32,577 nucleotides of DNA from a virus. A program made the translations under genes and the position numbers. Below, in pieces: positions 17,801 through 25,600 of this stretch. The DNA lies in the IMG/VR virus record IMGVR_UViG_3300006735_000114, positions 1 to 32,577 of that record. The stretch is one strand, 5' to 3'. Each line of letters starts with the position of its first letter. Position 1 is the stretch's first letter. The notes beneath the pieces were generated by a model. The model did no database searches. It worked only from the letters and a program-made list of their open reading frames with translations, and had not been told where the DNA came from.

Positions 17801-18070
17801 GCAGTTTCTGTGGGAACAACTGCAGTTGCTGGTGTTGGCATCACATACGTTAAGAGAGTAACTGTTAGTGTCGAAGATTATGGAAATCGCACTGGTATTG
17901 GATTGACTGAATTCTATGGACAATTCTCTTGGGGTAAAATTACCCTTGGAGGTAGATTAAATGCAACTGCATTTGATGCGTATCTTCTCAAAGGTACCGC
18001 TGGTATTACAACTGGTGCTGTTATCAACAGAGTTCAACCTCTAAAATTAGTGGGATACTCCACAACTTAA
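5864..18070 (+). CDS. gp7: Giant gp7-like baseplate wedge initiator with GGxGY repeats and a YHYH domain
   Basis: A single open frame of 4068 residues. Residues about 190-230 (ERLFLSRAKDFYQSKGTDES, then FKILFAALYGEKVEV) match the C-terminal part of T4 gp7 (FYSTKG, then FLFKVLYNEEVEIE), and the place between gp6 and gp8 is that of gene 7. T4 gp7 has 1032 residues and initiates wedge assembly with gp10. The remaining 3800 residues are beta-rich modules. These include GGxGY repeats (about 760-828, 1073-1180, 1454-1489, 3366-3526, 3803-3876), HGFxTGD units (about 624, 968, 1880), 'RG..GT..H..G' modules (about 103-160, 335-388, 1584-1641, 3151-3211) and a YHYH domain (about 1250-1365, with GWAYDGNPIYGPYGF). 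No membrane segment or catalytic site is evident. Inference: it combines wedge initiation with outward-projecting structures. The gp7 assignment rests on a short segment plus gene order. Confidence 0.85.
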   Translation: MISTDLQRVQIQDIIEYQLPAFVRDDFPLVGEFLKQYYISQEYSTAPSDIIQNIDEYVKLETLLEGEDETRLDVDIDFSDSTINATFDLRNDQFGTYKFPERYGLIQIDDEVILYTSRNNYQFFDCVRGFSGVTAFSDNDEELTFTRSGATSHTQGAKIINLSNILLREFLVKLKKQIAPGFEKRSLSSDVNERLFLSRAKDFYQSKGTDESFKILFAALYGEKVEVIKPKEFLFKPSDAEYRKTKDIVVEAIVGDPTNLKNQTLYQDSYPEYGIPQSYATVIDVEKLQRGSKTFYQLSVDFDYGKDIILSGGTISGDFSAHPKTQNTILVSTGSSIIDVDSTIGFPERGELSINGQSGILTYRSKNLTQFTDVGVAHTTVVGTGAQIDLGTELRLNVSAYGFLGINPVSVASSDASAVGVATTSKIEVRLGNVLSNNVVYDETSYYNDKDTINIKSLGISTISPLTDNWFNNVSVRYDVRSIELIDSSNFTYRITLFADNDFKIGDKLTVLQADSTERQGVIIDFDNSKQFLLSRTGLLTGTHFSVRRNILKPDISNVNNKKYSYAQNIPANVQNTYAKYNGDVLVASSSIPFYHDTPLSFYDRKVSLDGVYQGETFSIDRNHGFVTGDKVYYDSYVYTDQDGAPVESRFPEILPGLFYVKKVDDTSFKIASSLTNLDSDTFISVSGIVTSNFLCANNFYNKNLENQQLVREFKKSPVNNGGDYVTLPGRTGMLVNGVEILNYKSGDSIYYGTINNVIVSAGGDGYDVINPPILSIQDTTGIGATGLVNVKGELDRIDIIDGGFDYISDPIITITGGNGSGASATANTKLINHSISFFATADNPQIGLSSETIGFTTFHKFRESEKVVYKTDGQTALGGLSDDAEYYIKIVDTKTVKLFLTEADSILGTNPVNISAYSDGIHRFESFEKKRIVSNVVVTSSGLNYENKQRTSSIAGINTALDQINIKNHGFVSGDTVTYSGDASGLSSDQNYIVTVVDTDNFKLSSVGVGTTAKMFYYDTNQYAKIESSGTGSHTFNYPPISVTISGEIGINTVSGQDFNAKLQPVFKGSIESIHLTNNGVGYGSSEIINFNRQPSFRLLSGKDASLLPIVNDGRIQEVLVLNGGSEFNSAPQLVINGEGSFAKITPVIVNGEIDRVIIDNPGIDYTDTTTVSIISNGLGANLTAEINQWTLNLFEKYKNIISDDDGILDASPSDDYGIQYTHLYAPRKLRQSVFGKTLSGTTSFGYSDLTKGTKYGVSDLRIDAANEEIVAEFHSPIIGWAYDGNPIYGPYGFDTKTGGVIRAMRSGYSLVQSSNRPPLSLWNNGFFCEDYKFTGDGDLDEYNGRYCITPDYPNGVYAYFATISDGAVAGDGLFENFKLPQFPYFIGNKFKSQPNEFNFKNSSYQGKYDIVSDMWLRDTTSYGLTKDNVSYEFVTEPYKVYTESIDITSTSVGTIDNVGIITGGSGYKVGDKIVFEPLTGASSANAKVSRVSGKVIDDISVESLSLSELEISPIDSSGRFVAFASSSHNLTNTDLVTLSGFNTSINISNKSYNIGVTSSFYNLSSGVSTSGNTGIVTYFSVGGGIINRGLLSIRENDILTLGSEKVRVLNVDNKSSRFRVERAVSSTVSAAHTATTSLIEDSRKFTFSASRENKVDFDLNKQVYFDPRETLGVGTLSGVGIGSTVFFSNPGAGITQKFVSTKTLFIPNHELYTGDVVVYNNGGGTSIEVDKNPTVGTTYRIANDTPLYVAKISANEIGIQTFKVGIGSTGTFVGIADTTMNSGLLHFTGIGTGVMHSLKTLRSNVVTAEAIRNRVTVATASTHGLSIDDKVRMSVKPGVITNISVKYNDHNRRIVFNPLGFTTAGVSTSQNTIEISDHGFNTGDKVILDSNPAPTGLEDQKIYYINKLSKDKIRLCNSRYQSEQFNPSFISIDIARKGTLLPINPSLNVYSGNTVVFDLSDSSLSSLNNSSLYSAFDLHLYTDYNFTDEFSGSLTSSKFEVTKLGKVGIDANAKLTLVVNDDVPKNIFYKFSPINIDYTTESKKNIVIDKEIDGFNKINVINSVYTGEFSVVGVGTTTTFKYDVKKLPERSSYNKFNGGLSYDTSSINAYGGISDIIISFKGANYNEIVGVSTVEGTITGSGAVLEPFSNTIGKVLSTKISNIGFDYPTDFTIRPTTNLPEVLLLESLTSFEEIGISSVGRNYSLAPNLVVLDGLTGKHIDDVDLFYSLGDSKVTIRNNTKGLNNVTPTIIPISNSNGVPIERITYNTSTKLATVGFDTGFSDKSPFAVGDKVLIENVSVGVGSTGTGFNSSDYGYHLFTLTDVNIPVGGNVGVVTFSMDEVLNDNIHAGNYDTINSAGRIINQSSFPQFNIKLKKNNFLLGETVVSNGGEGKVDSWNNRIELLKVSTSRDFLVGDIVTGQTSGTQGTVKSKIDYNSDIETASSSIVEKGWNKTTGFFNDNQQRIPDNFYYQNFSYAIKSKIPLQNWDDAVSSLTHTAGFLKFSDLVIESADDRVGGTVFTDSSSTVSLVVDILPTTTYGNGNFGGGISLNCYPAFDLVTENSKIASGTIYSDRIFLENRVLTDYFESVGNRALIIDDISKQFNSVERPTKFSVVKKFPVDQKSKKILTYVRDKVITSEIQASLVTLVHNGSIAEVLNYGRVESTLDLGSFDFSIAGSEGQLLFFPTKFRTQNYNVSYCSFDLDNTISGIGSFSLGEICNIESSQVVVPAATKTTIVGIASTYRSSKVLVELQDQRGITAFNELNIIHDGTDAQLLEYGDVSTDFGSTVTGLGTYSIDMSGGDVNVEFTPAVGLALTANTVRVSLSSTESVGVGTTVIGLAGQNISELQSFHTTLASSSNPGIHTIASYTCAGTNDYQAAYYIVSIEDTTNDEYQLSEIIVVNDDSRTFITEYGVLTTGSGIGTIGSLTDGTETHLQFTPPANTDVQTKVYQQAIQLVAVDDTLDHEIDLNNASITAGYGFYEGTAIDVRRQFELNHKGRPIFQRTFDGGDTNVVDLTNNQITVPNHFFTTGEPLNYSVGVATHVRVGIATTTFAGVGSTDFLPTNAFVFAIKVNDSTIKLARSATDANALEPTEIDFTSIGIGTFHKLTSNQQNSKCLIALDNFIQNPIVSTATTTALDKKIGIADATIETIGITSFFAADLIQVESEIMKINTVGFGLTNSILVDRGWMGTGITTHPVGVAVTKVDGAYNIIDNTINFYIAPQGATPISSITNPPDSRDFTGITTHSKFQGRTFLRSESKGSTKAAYHTNYVFDSIADQFDATTKTFTLKSEQEDVVGFSTNNGVILINGVFQGPTGDLVPQDYSLSEGSGISSVTFTGTATSVSYDPNNANIPVGGLIVSVGSTAGLGYQPLISAGGTAIVSAGGTIVSISIGNTGSGYRQGSQTVNVGVYTSSTGKTGIEFIGTAAVSNGNVVSVAVTNPGSGYLIGSEPIVVFDEPLSYSDIPLIYSDDSPSGFGTEATIDIVVGQGSSVIDFEVKNFGYRYGQKQILTVATGGATGIPTDTNINFKEFKITVEKTDSDKFSGWHFGELERLDNIHDEFDGNTRQFTVKRNGAPVTIRSAVGSNIDVQATLLIFINDILQIPGESYTFDGGSVINFSEPPKGRSADGSFPGDKSKILFYKGSGDIDVTFRDVLESVKAGDELTIRTSETLVPNSINQTGRLSTKIISSDTVETNPYYEAGIDSNPDHKRVVTLCQQTSDKVINGKIVSKARELNAALINPRTHLIQSVGVGSTQIYVESVIPFFNPDDENQTVKNQQTISIVSQNNIVAAAATAVVSIANTVESITIGYGGTGYTSAPSVTISNPVGFGTTARATAVATLTGDTVSSITVSTPGIGYTRTVASQVLIEAPKLEREQNRTSLYQGDFGDIVGLNTTSVGVATTGYVMDLFIPINSFLRNTKVVGAAVTLSDISVGDYFTVKNSNVGSGVTSLYQTGETLGITTQFLDSVYEVAAVSVGTTAVAGVGITYVKRVTVSVEDYGNRTGIGLTEFYGQFSWGKITLGGRLNATAFDAYLLKGTAGITTGAVINRVQPLKLVGYSTT

Positions 18071-18072
18071 CT

Positions 18073-18080
18073 GATAAATA
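18073..18080 (+). promoter_or_regulatory. T4-like late promoter motif before gp8
   Basis: GATAAATA (18073-18080) lies between the gp7-like stop and the gp8 ATG, 18 nt before the start codon. It gives gp8 and the DUF4815 gene their own late promoter instead of relying on read-through of the 12-kb gene in front. Confidence 0.6.
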
Positions 18081-18098
18081 AGTAAAAAACTACGCAAA

Positions 18099-19658
18099 AT
18101 GGCTGCGATTATAACTGATCAACTTCGTATATTAAATGCAAAAGATTTTGTTGCTAGTGTGGCTTCCACTAGCAGCACTTTGTATTCTTTTGTTGGACTT
18201 CCCAATCCTACTGATGTTGATGCAAGTTGGGATAGCAGTCCTCCTGATCCAAGGGACAACTTTAATCAAGAGAATGATTATTGGGATACAATGATTGCTC
18301 TCAAAAAAATTGATTCTGATGATGTTAAACAAGTTATCAGAAAAGTAACTTGGGCGTCTGGTACAACATATGATATGTATCGTCCAGACATTAAAGCAGA
18401 GAATCCTTCACAACCCTCAAGTTCTATTACTCTCTATGAGGCAAATTATTATGTAATGAACTCTGATTTTAGAGTTTATGTTTGCTTGCAGAATGGAACT
18501 AATCCAGAAAATCCAAGTGGTAAAGCATCTCTTGATGAACCAACTTTTACTGATTTAGAACCAAGAGAAGCAGGAACTAGTGGTGATGGTTATATTTGGA
18601 AATATCTTTACACAATAAAACCTGGAGATATTGTAAAATTTGATGCTACTAATTTTATGCCAGTACCAAAAGACTGGACAACTAGCACAGATTCAAATAT
18701 AGCAGCAGTTAGAAACAATGCTGTTACGAGTGGACAACTAAAGATTGTTAAAATTAGTAATAGAGGTGTTGGATTAGGAACTGCAAATAGAACTTATACA
18801 CGAGTTCCTATTAAAGGTGATGGAAATGGAGCAGAATGCACCATCTCTATCAATAATAATTCAAAAGTTGAATCTGTAGTTATTTCTAAAGGTGGATCTG
18901 GTTATTCTTTTGGCACTATAGATCTTGTCGCTGGTAATGTCCCTACCGGATCAACTGCTCCTATATTCGATGTAATTATTCCACCTCAAGGTGGACATGG
19001 ATCTGACATATACAGGGAACTTGGAGCAAGAAATGCTCTAATTTATTCTAGAATTGAGAATGATTCAGAAAATCCAGATTTTATTACAGGTAACGAAATT
19101 GCTAGAATTGGATTAGTACAAAATCCCAAGGCATATAATACATCATCAAATCTAACACTTGATAAAGCATCTGCAACATATGCTTTAAAACTAACAGGTG
19201 CTGGATATAGTTCAGCAACATTTACACCAGACTCATTTATTACTCAAACAGTTGGATTTGGTTCTACGGCTGTTGGAAGAGTTGTTTCTTATGATCAGGT
19301 AACTGGAGTATTGAAATATTGGCAAGATAGATCAACTGCAGGATTTAATACTGATGGATCTAAAAATACGAGTCCTGAATATGGATTCAAAATGAATAGA
19401 TTTGGGCCAAATATTGTTGATGGTGGTAATTTTAGTATTTTAGGTGGATCATCAACTTTAGCCATTCAAACTTCATTTACGGGTGTCTCAACTGAAATAA
19501 ATAGTCGTACTTATTATTTGGGACAATCATTTAATAGTGGCGTTGCTCAACCAGAGGTTGAAAAGTATACAGGCAACATTATTTACGTAGATAATAGGCC
19601 TTCTATTACAAGATCGTCCAGTCAAAAAGAAGATATCAAAATTATCTTGCAGTTCTAA
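18099..19658 (+). CDS. gp8: Baseplate wedge protein gp8, enlarged
   Basis: A 519-residue gp8 homologue; T4 gp8 has 334 residues and dimerises in the wedge. Family marks are the N-terminal region with a W-D-T-M-I-A-L-K-K segment (T4 has a comparable W-T-H-M-M-G), G-D-G-Y-I-W-K-Y-L-Y-T-I-K-P-G-D (T4: GDGYVWEYLFEIPPD), and the C-terminal GNIIYVDNRPSITRSSSQKE (T4: GEMIYMENRPPI...), which then ends IKIILQF (T4: INILFTF). The extra length is internal. One insert around residues 220-300 carries a GGxGY unit (SKGGSGYSFG, near 263). Another around 360-480 is Gly/Ser-rich and reads VGFGSTAVGRVVSYDQVTGV. The DUF4815 gene begins 6 nt after the stop. Confidence 0.92.
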   Translation: MAAIITDQLRILNAKDFVASVASTSSTLYSFVGLPNPTDVDASWDSSPPDPRDNFNQENDYWDTMIALKKIDSDDVKQVIRKVTWASGTTYDMYRPDIKAENPSQPSSSITLYEANYYVMNSDFRVYVCLQNGTNPENPSGKASLDEPTFTDLEPREAGTSGDGYIWKYLYTIKPGDIVKFDATNFMPVPKDWTTSTDSNIAAVRNNAVTSGQLKIVKISNRGVGLGTANRTYTRVPIKGDGNGAECTISINNNSKVESVVISKGGSGYSFGTIDLVAGNVPTGSTAPIFDVIIPPQGGHGSDIYRELGARNALIYSRIENDSENPDFITGNEIARIGLVQNPKAYNTSSNLTLDKASATYALKLTGAGYSSATFTPDSFITQTVGFGSTAVGRVVSYDQVTGVLKYWQDRSTAGFNTDGSKNTSPEYGFKMNRFGPNIVDGGNFSILGGSSTLAIQTSFTGVSTEINSRTYYLGQSFNSGVAQPEVEKYTGNIIYVDNRPSITRSSSQKEDIKIILQF

Positions 19659-19664
19659 GGAATT

Positions 19665-22600
19665 ATGTCACAGGAAACCAATCTCAATGTCGCTCCTTAC
19701 TTTGACGACTTTGATCCCCAAAAAGATTATTACAAGGTTTTATTCAAGCCAGGTTATCCCGTACAAGCAAGAGAATTAACGTCTCTTCAGTCGATCCTGC
19801 AAAATCAAGTAGAGAAATTTGGACAGCACTTTTTTAAAGAAGGTGCTAAGGTTATTCCAGGAAACACAACATATTCTACTAATTATAAATGTGTTATTCT
19901 GGAAAATAACTATCTGGGAGTTCCTCTCTTTGATTATTTGGATCAAATAGTTGGAGCACAAATTACCGGACAAGATTCTGGTGTTACAGCGATTGTTGAC
20001 AAATATATTACGGATGCAGAATCCGAGAGAAATCAAGTTACTTTATATGTAAACTATTCAGGATCTGGAACAGATAATCAAGAAACTATTTTTAGAGATG
20101 GTGAACTTTTAACCTGTGACGTTACAATTTCAACTGCTAATACTTTAATTGGACAGGGATCTCCATTTGCCTCTACCGTTCAAGAGAACGCCACAGCAGT
20201 GGGATCTGCTTATTTTATAAGTAATGGTGTATATTTTGGAAAAGGAACCTTTCTTAATGTTGCCGAACAAACTTTAATATTAAATCAGTATTCCAACGTT
20301 TCAAACTGCAGAGTTGGTTTACTAATTGAAGAAAAAATTGTTAACGCTGATCTTGATTCATCATTAACTGATAACTCCTCCGGTTTTAATAACTTTGGAG
20401 CACCTGGAGCAGATAGACTTCAAATTACTACTTCATTGCATAAAAAAGATCTTACTGATCTTGATGATAGTAATTTTGTTGAACTTGGAGTTGTTAATAG
20501 TGGAATTTTAAGACAAAAAGTTATAAGTAACTCTACACAGTTTGGTGATGAGTTAGCAAAAAGAACATTTGCAGAATCTGGTGATTATTATGTTAAGTCT
20601 TTTGGACTTGGCGTAAAAGAATCTTTAAATAATTTTAAAGGAAATAGAGGAATTTTTAATGCAGGACAAACCACATATAGTGGATCAACTCCAGATGAAG
20701 ATTTAGCATTATATCAAATTTCTCCAGGCAGAGCGTTTGTAAAGGGTTATGATGTTGAGACAACAGCACCCACCTATCTTGATGTTGCAAAACCTAGAAC
20801 AACAAAAACTCTTACTCAACAGCAAATTAATTATGAGACTGGTAAGACTCTTAAATTAAATCGTGTTTATGGATCACCTACCATTGGAATTGGAAATACA
20901 TATGTTTTAAGTTTACGTGATACAAGAGTTGGAGTTAATTCAACTGCAATTGCAGGAAAAGAAATCGGACTAGCAAGGGTTTATGATTTTAATCTTGACT
21001 CTGGATCTTATAATGCACCAAACTCGGATACTAATGAGTGGGGATTATCACTATATGATGTTCAGACTACTACTGAAATTACTTTAAACGAAAATATTAC
21101 CCTTCCTGTTCCTACTTTCATCAAAGGAAAGAATAGTGGTGCTACTGGATTCTTAAAAGAGACAGCAACAAATACCAAGTCTCTTGTACTTTATGAAACT
21201 TCTGGTAAGTTTATCAAAAACGAAAATTTTATCATTGATGGTATTGAAAATCCAAGAGTTGCAACTGCCGTTACTTCATATGGTATCAGTGATGTATTAT
21301 CAGTATTTGGTAGTCTTAATGGTGCTGAAGTTGGAGCAGCAAGAACTTTCTCTGCTGATGTAGTTCTTGCCCCTAAATTTAACATTGGTGTTGCCACTGT
21401 AACCGCTGCTGCTGCTAACTTTACATCAGTTATTAGATCTACAAATTCACGTTTCCCTGGACAAATTAAAGCAGGAAATATCATTTCTTTTAGTGGTGAT
21501 TTATCTCAAGATCCTGTTTTTGCCTCAGTTGTTAGCGTTGCAACATCTTCAGTAACTATTACAGGTGTATCTACTGTTGAAGGTGTAGCAAGTGGTGCTA
21601 TTCCAACTTCTGCAGCAACATTGAATGATGTAAAAGTTATTGCTGGTGATCTTGGAGCATCTAATGATAATACTCTCTATACTGAAATGCCAAGGCGTCA
21701 CATTTCAGAGGTAAAACTTGATGATGCATCTTTAGTTATTAGAAAAACTCAGCAGGTTAACATTCTTGATAATAAGTTAACTGCTGCAGTAGTAACAGAA
21801 TCTAATGAAACATTCTTACCATTTACTCCAGAGAGATATCTATTAATTAGAAGTGATGGCACAACTGAAGAATTAACTTCTGATAAAGTACAGATTAACG
21901 CAGGATCAAATCAATTAGAGATATTTAATCTTGGAAATGATGATGAAGCAACTTTAGTTACAACTCTGACTAAAATAAAACCAAAAGCAAAAAATAAAAT
22001 TAGAAATAGAGTTGATTCTATTGTAATTGATAAATCTACTCAAGTTGCATCAGGAATTGGATCTACTACATTAAATGATGGATTAACACATGGAAATTAT
22101 CCATTTGGAACTAGAGTACAAGATGAAAGTATCTCACTCAATCGTGCAGATATTATTGAAGTACATGGCATTTATGAACTAGCAACAGATCCTGCTGTTA
22201 ATAACACTGATCCTACGGCTCCTTCGATGGTGCTGTCAAATCTATCAGGGCCTACAGGAAAAACCTCAGATTTGGTTATTGGAGAGGAAATTAAAGGACT
22301 AACCACTAATTCTCGTGCTATTGTTGGTAGAAAAGAAACTGATGCAAAGATTTTATATCTTCCTAAAAATCAAATAAACTTTAATGAGGGTGAAACTGTT
22401 GAATTTGTTGAATCTGGAATAAAAGCTATAGTTACTACCTTAGATACTCCAAGTAAAGATATTTCTTTTAAATATGGATTTACAAATGGACAAAATGGAG
22501 AATTCTATGGTTATGGTGTCCTTAATAGAAAAAATGGTGAAGAAGCACCTAAGAGAAAAGTAGTCGTATACTATTCAAATGGTTACTATGAGTCAACTGA

Positions 22601-25600
22601 TGATGGTGATATTACCACTGTAAATTCATACTCTAATTTTGACTATGGTAGTGAAATTCCTAGTGTTAACTCACTCAGAAACACTGATATAATTGATATT
22701 CGTCCAAAAGTTTCTGATATTGAATCTATATCGGAAGGTGATAGATCTCCCTTAGAATTTAAGGGAAGAACATTTAATGTTTCTGGAAATTCTGCTACAA
22801 ATATTCTTGCTTCAAATGAAGGAATTTTAACAGATTTCTCTTATTACCTTGGTAGAATTGATAGAGTTTATTTGACAAAAGATGGAGTATTCCAGGTTAA
22901 ATACGGCACTCCAGCAGAAAATCCAGAAAAACCAACCTCTGTAGATGATGCTTTAGAAATTGCAACCATCTCACTTCCTCCTTTCTTATACAAGGTTTCA
23001 GATGCATCTAAGAAATTCTTAGAGCATAAACGTTATAGAATGGTTGATATTAAACAACTTGAAAATAGAATTAAAAATCTTGAATTCTTTACTTCACTTT
23101 CGCTTCTTGAAACAAATACTGCTAATCTCTTTGTTCCCGATGCAAATGGACTTAATAGATTTAAATCTGGATTCTTTGTAGATAACTTCACTTCTTTCCT
23201 CGCTCAGGAAGAATCTGTTGATCTTAAGAATAGTGTTGATTTTACTAATAAGCAAGCACGTCCAAAACACTATACAACTCAGGTTGATTTAACACAAAGT
23301 CTTTCTGGAAGTGGAGACTTAAAAGTTGCTGTTCCTGATGGAAATAACATCAGGAAAACCGATGATATTGTAACACTAGAATATTCTGATGTAGAGTGGT
23401 TGAGTCAACAATTCGCTACAAGATCTGAAAGTGTTACACCATTTATTATTGGATTTTGGATCGGAGCTCTCAATCTTACCCCAGCATCTGATTCTTGGAC
23501 TGATCAAGTAAGACTTGAGGCAAATATTGTTCAAGCAGAGGGTAACTTTACAGAAACCCTTGAGAGGGCAACTAGAACTCTCAATGTAGATCCTCAGACA
23601 GGATTTGCTCCTGCAGTTTGGAACTCTTGGGTTAATAATTGGACTGGTAGAGAAGAGGTAATTGATACTGTTGATAGGCAAACCTCAACCACTAGTAGAC
23701 AAGTGGGTGTAAGACGTGCTGGATGGTGGGGTGATATTATCACAACTACAAATACTACCTTCAGAGATACAACTAGAGAAATATTTGAAACTGGTGTTGC
23801 AACTAGATCTGGAGCAAGAACAGTTATTAGTGAACAATTTGATAATGAATCTCTTGGAGATAGAGTTGTAAGTAGAGATTTAATTTCATTTGCTCGCTCT
23901 AGAAATATTGAATTTAATATTAATTCACTCAAACCCTATTCACAATTATACGGATTTTTTGATGGTGTTGCAATAACAGATTATTGCATTCCCAAACTTC
24001 TTGAAATTAGTATGGTTTCAGGAACTTTCCAAGTTGGAGAAACCATAACTGGTACAATGAGATCTGTTGGAAATGCACCTTCAACAGATAGCAATCCTCA
24101 AATAACTTTTAGAGCAGCACAATCAAATCATAAAGAGGGAGCATTTGATAACGCCACAGAAGTATTCACAATCAATCCTTATAATAAGGATAGAACAATT
24201 CCTAGAGCGTATTCTTCTACATCAACTATCCTTAACGTAGATACTTTCTCGTTATGTGATCAACCTCAAGGTGATTTTATTGGATATGTTGCTCAGGGAA
24301 TGGTTCTTGTAGGAGAAACTAGTGGTGCTCAAGCAACTATTACTCAAGTAAGATTGGTTGCAGACTTCTCTTCTTCATTAATTGGAAGTTTCTTCATACC
24401 TGATCCCAATATTACAAATAATCCACGATTTGAAGTTGGAACAAAAGTTCTTACTTTCATAGATGATATTAATAATAATCTTAATGAAGCATCTACTCGT
24501 GCAACATCAACATTCTTGATTAGTGGAGTTATCGAGACAGTTCAAGAAAATATTGTTTCTGTTAGAAATGCTAATGTTCAGTCTGAAGAAGTTGCTGAAG
24601 AAAGGGATATCAGAAGACAAGATGATACTTTTGGCACTGAAGTCATTTCAACTGAAGTTTTAACTCAGAACTTTACTCGTAGAACAGAGCGAAGAGGAGA
24701 TCCTCTTGCACAGACTTTCCTTGTAGAGGATGATACTGGTATATTCATCACTAAGTGTGATGTATTCTTCGAGCAAACAGACAATCTTGGAATTCCTGTT
24801 ATATTTGAACTTAGAACATGTGATAATGGAGTACCAACTACCAAGATTCTGCCACTTTCTCAAGTAATTGCTTTTCCTAAGGATATTGCCGTCAGTGATG
24901 ATGGATCTGTTGCTCATACATTCAATCTAAAGGCTCCTGTTTACTTAGAACCAGGTGTTCAATATGCAATGGTGATGCGTTCTGCATCTGCGAGATATAG
25001 AGTCTTTATTTCAAGAGTTGGAGAAAATGATCTTCTCCGTCAAACATTTGTTTCTAACCAACCTTATCTTGGTTCACTTTACAAATCACAGAATGGATCT
25101 GTTTGGGAACCAAGTCAGTGGGAAGATCTCAAATTTACTCTTTACAGAGCAGACTTTGTAGATAGTGGATCAATCGAAGTATACAGTCCAAAATTAAGCT
25201 TGGGTAACAAGCAAATTGCATCTCTACTTCCCAACTCAATTAGTCTTAATTCTAGATCTGTTCGTATTGGTATTGGTTCAACACTCCAGGATAATGATCT
25301 TACATTAGGAAATACTATTGTTCAACATGGTAGCAATGCCTCTGGTAACTTTGTTGGTGAAGCAGGTATTGCTACTGGCAGTCTAAATGTTATCAATGCT
25401 GGTATAGGATTCACTCCTCATAGTGGTACCCTCGAATATGAGGCAGTTGAATTAATCAACATTACAAGTAGTGGTAGAAACGCTAAAGCGGATATCACCG
25501 TTACTAACGGTATTGTTGCTAGTGCTACTATTTCCGAGGCCGTTGCAAATAGTGGCGGACAAGGATATGTTATCGGTGATGTACTAGGTGTATCGACTAT

